From positions 7,271,323-7,335,322 of the forward strand of contig NZ_AP018248.1 in NCBI RefSeq assembly GCF_002368295.1: a DNA stretch of 64,000 bases, given 5' to 3'. Each line of letters begins with the position of its first letter. Positions within the stretch are counted from its first letter, which is position 1. Below are positions 63,105 through 64,000 of this stretch, in pieces. The DNA is from Tolypothrix tenuis PCC 7101. GTDB lineage: Bacteria; Cyanobacteriota; Cyanobacteriia; Cyanobacteriales; Nostocaceae. The notes below the pieces were generated by a model that worked only from the letters and a program-made list of their open reading frames with translations, searched no databases and was not told where the DNA came from. Position numbers and translations under genes: made by a program.

Positions 63105-64000
63105 ATGTTTAATTTATCCAGGATCAATCGGTTTTGGCGTCTACCTGTAGGACATGACGATTGGCGGCAAAATCAGCAGAAGTCGCCTTTGATAGAAGTG
63201 GAAGATTCAATTGCCTTACGGGTGCTAGTGTTAGCTTTGGTAATTACGGGAATTAAGGCAACGGATATTGCTGCCCAGACTAATTTTAGTCTTTGGGCTA
63301 TTCCTGTAAGTGTTATGGGTGCAATTTGGAGTTACCGTAGTCGCCGCAATGCCAATATTACAGTCAAGTTCTGCATTGCCATAGGAATGTTAGTAGCACT
63401 GGGTGCTTTCTTTGGGCGGTTATTAGGGGAATTAAATGATACGCGGTTGGGTTTAGCAGAGTTGCTGATTCAACTTCAAATACTCCACAGCTTTGATACG
63501 CCCCGTCGGAAAGATTTGGGCTATTCAATTGTCATTGGGCTAATTTTACTAGGGGTGGCAGCAACCCTGAGTCAGACTTTAGCATTTGCGCCTGTGCTGT
63601 TGTTATTTCTAGCGATCGCACTGCCAACTTTAGTCCAAGATTATCGCTCCAGACTGGGCTTGGAGAAACTCAACCTCAAATCAGCAAAGGTAAAAGAGAA
63701 AAAATTATCTTCTCTTTTACCTTTTTATTTTTTACTATTTACATTAATTGTGGCTCTAGGGCTGGCGATTTTTGCGGTTTTACCGAGATTTCCTGGTTAT
63801 CAATTACGTACTTTTCCCGTTAGTTCCTCTATTCCGATTAAAGGTAATTTTACAGGTCGGAGCATTATTAATCCTGGTTATGTCCGCCAAGGTAATAACA
63901 AAAATCCAGGCGATGGTAACAATGGTGATGGGAATGGGCAAGGCGCAAACGGCCAACCAGGCAAAATAGATGATAATTTTTATTACGGCTTTAATAGCCA
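63105..64000 (+). CDS. TgpA-type membrane protein with transglutaminase domain (5' part; runs off window)
   Basis: 298 codons are visible, from the ATG at 63105 to the window edge without a stop. The N-terminal part is the DUF3488/TgpA membrane domain with about seven hydrophobic segments; LHSFDTPRRKDLGYS is the family signature. After the last membrane helix comes a Gly/Asn-rich linker (about 260-290, GDGNNGDGNGQG). The transglutaminase-like domain that should follow lies outside the window. Function unknown; related proteins lie in the cell envelope. Confidence 0.85.
   Translation, partial: MFNLSRINRFWRLPVGHDDWRQNQQKSPLIEVEDSIALRVLVLALVITGIKATDIAAQTNFSLWAIPVSVMGAIWSYRSRRNANITVKFCIAIGMLVALGAFFGRLLGELNDTRLGLAELLIQLQILHSFDTPRRKDLGYSIVIGLILLGVAATLSQTLAFAPVLLLFLAIALPTLVQDYRSRLGLEKLNLKSAKVKEKKLSSLLPFYFLLFTLIVALGLAIFAVLPRFPGYQLRTFPVSSSIPIKGNFTGRSIINPGYVRQGNNKNPGDGNNGDGNGQGANGQPGKIDDNFYYGFNS

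Noticed and set aside
1..64000. CRISPR arrays, tRNA or rRNA genes, insertion sequences
   Set aside because: I looked for spaced identical repeats, GTTCGAATC-type T-arms and transposase motifs and found none; the only tandem repeats are STRRs and the 21-bp array, which have no spacers.

Overview
The window is chromosomal DNA from a filamentous, heterocyst-forming cyanobacterium of the Nostoc/Anabaena/Calothrix/Tolypothrix type. The evidence is the many GCGATCGC (HIP1) octamers inside and between genes, several families of heptanucleotide short tandem repeats (STRRs) in intergenic DNA, cyanobacterial gene families (DUF1830, DUF1997, DUF4079, solanesyl-PP synthase, Arg-rich-tailed RNase E), and above all a hetZ-patU pair plus an NrrA-type response regulator. 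No rRNA, tRNA, CRISPR array, transposase or prophage gene was seen. The order resembles, from memory, two blocks of the Anabaena sp. PCC 7120 map (around all4312-alr4344 and all0085-alr0101); no alignment was run.

Layout. 1-9.8 kb: 3' end of a polysaccharide deacetylase, ferredoxin-type glutamate synthase (minus), a phosphodiester-glycosidase protein, a cupin and an IscA-like protein. 9.8-15.1 kb: the str operon rpsL-rpsG-fusA-tuf-rpsJ behind a consensus sigma-70 promoter. 15.5-24.6 kb: LON-domain protein, pheA, DUF1997, rnhB-rne with a long leader, a B12-binding radical SAM protein, and a STAS protein. 24.6-36.7 kb: a 65-aa protein behind a perfect CRP-type palindrome, a DapL-type aminotransferase, clpS, a CPBP protease, a VapBC-like pair, a pentapeptide/DICT-HD pair, a second radical SAM protein, DUF1830 behind an NtcA-type promoter, two membrane proteins and a lone ABC ATPase. 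36.8-43.6 kb: an NrrA-type regulator behind a textbook NtcA class II promoter, DUF6761, a truncated STAND ATPase, queD, small unknowns and ribD. 43.8-47 kb: a 21-bp tandem array and mreBCD. 47.3-57.6 kb: ssb with a LexA box, SIMPL, EVE, an antiporter, tandem amiC1-amiC2 and murI. 58.9-64 kb: solanesyl-PP synthase, a hypothetical gene, hetZ-patU, and the 5' part of a TgpA-type transglutaminase gene.

Several genes bear on nitrogen control and filament biology: glutamate synthase (ammonium assimilation), an NrrA-like regulator with an NtcA box, hetZ-patU (heterocyst differentiation and pattern), two AmiC amidases (septal nanopores and cell-cell communication), and mreBCD and murI (cell shape and wall).

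The observations most worth a second look are the two NtcA-type promoters, the perfect CRP palindrome before a 65-aa protein, the LexA box at ssb, the mini-ORFs whose stops overlap the starts of both amiC genes, the 21-bp (7-codon) repeat array behind mreD, the C-terminally truncated STAND ATPase, and the structured rne leader.
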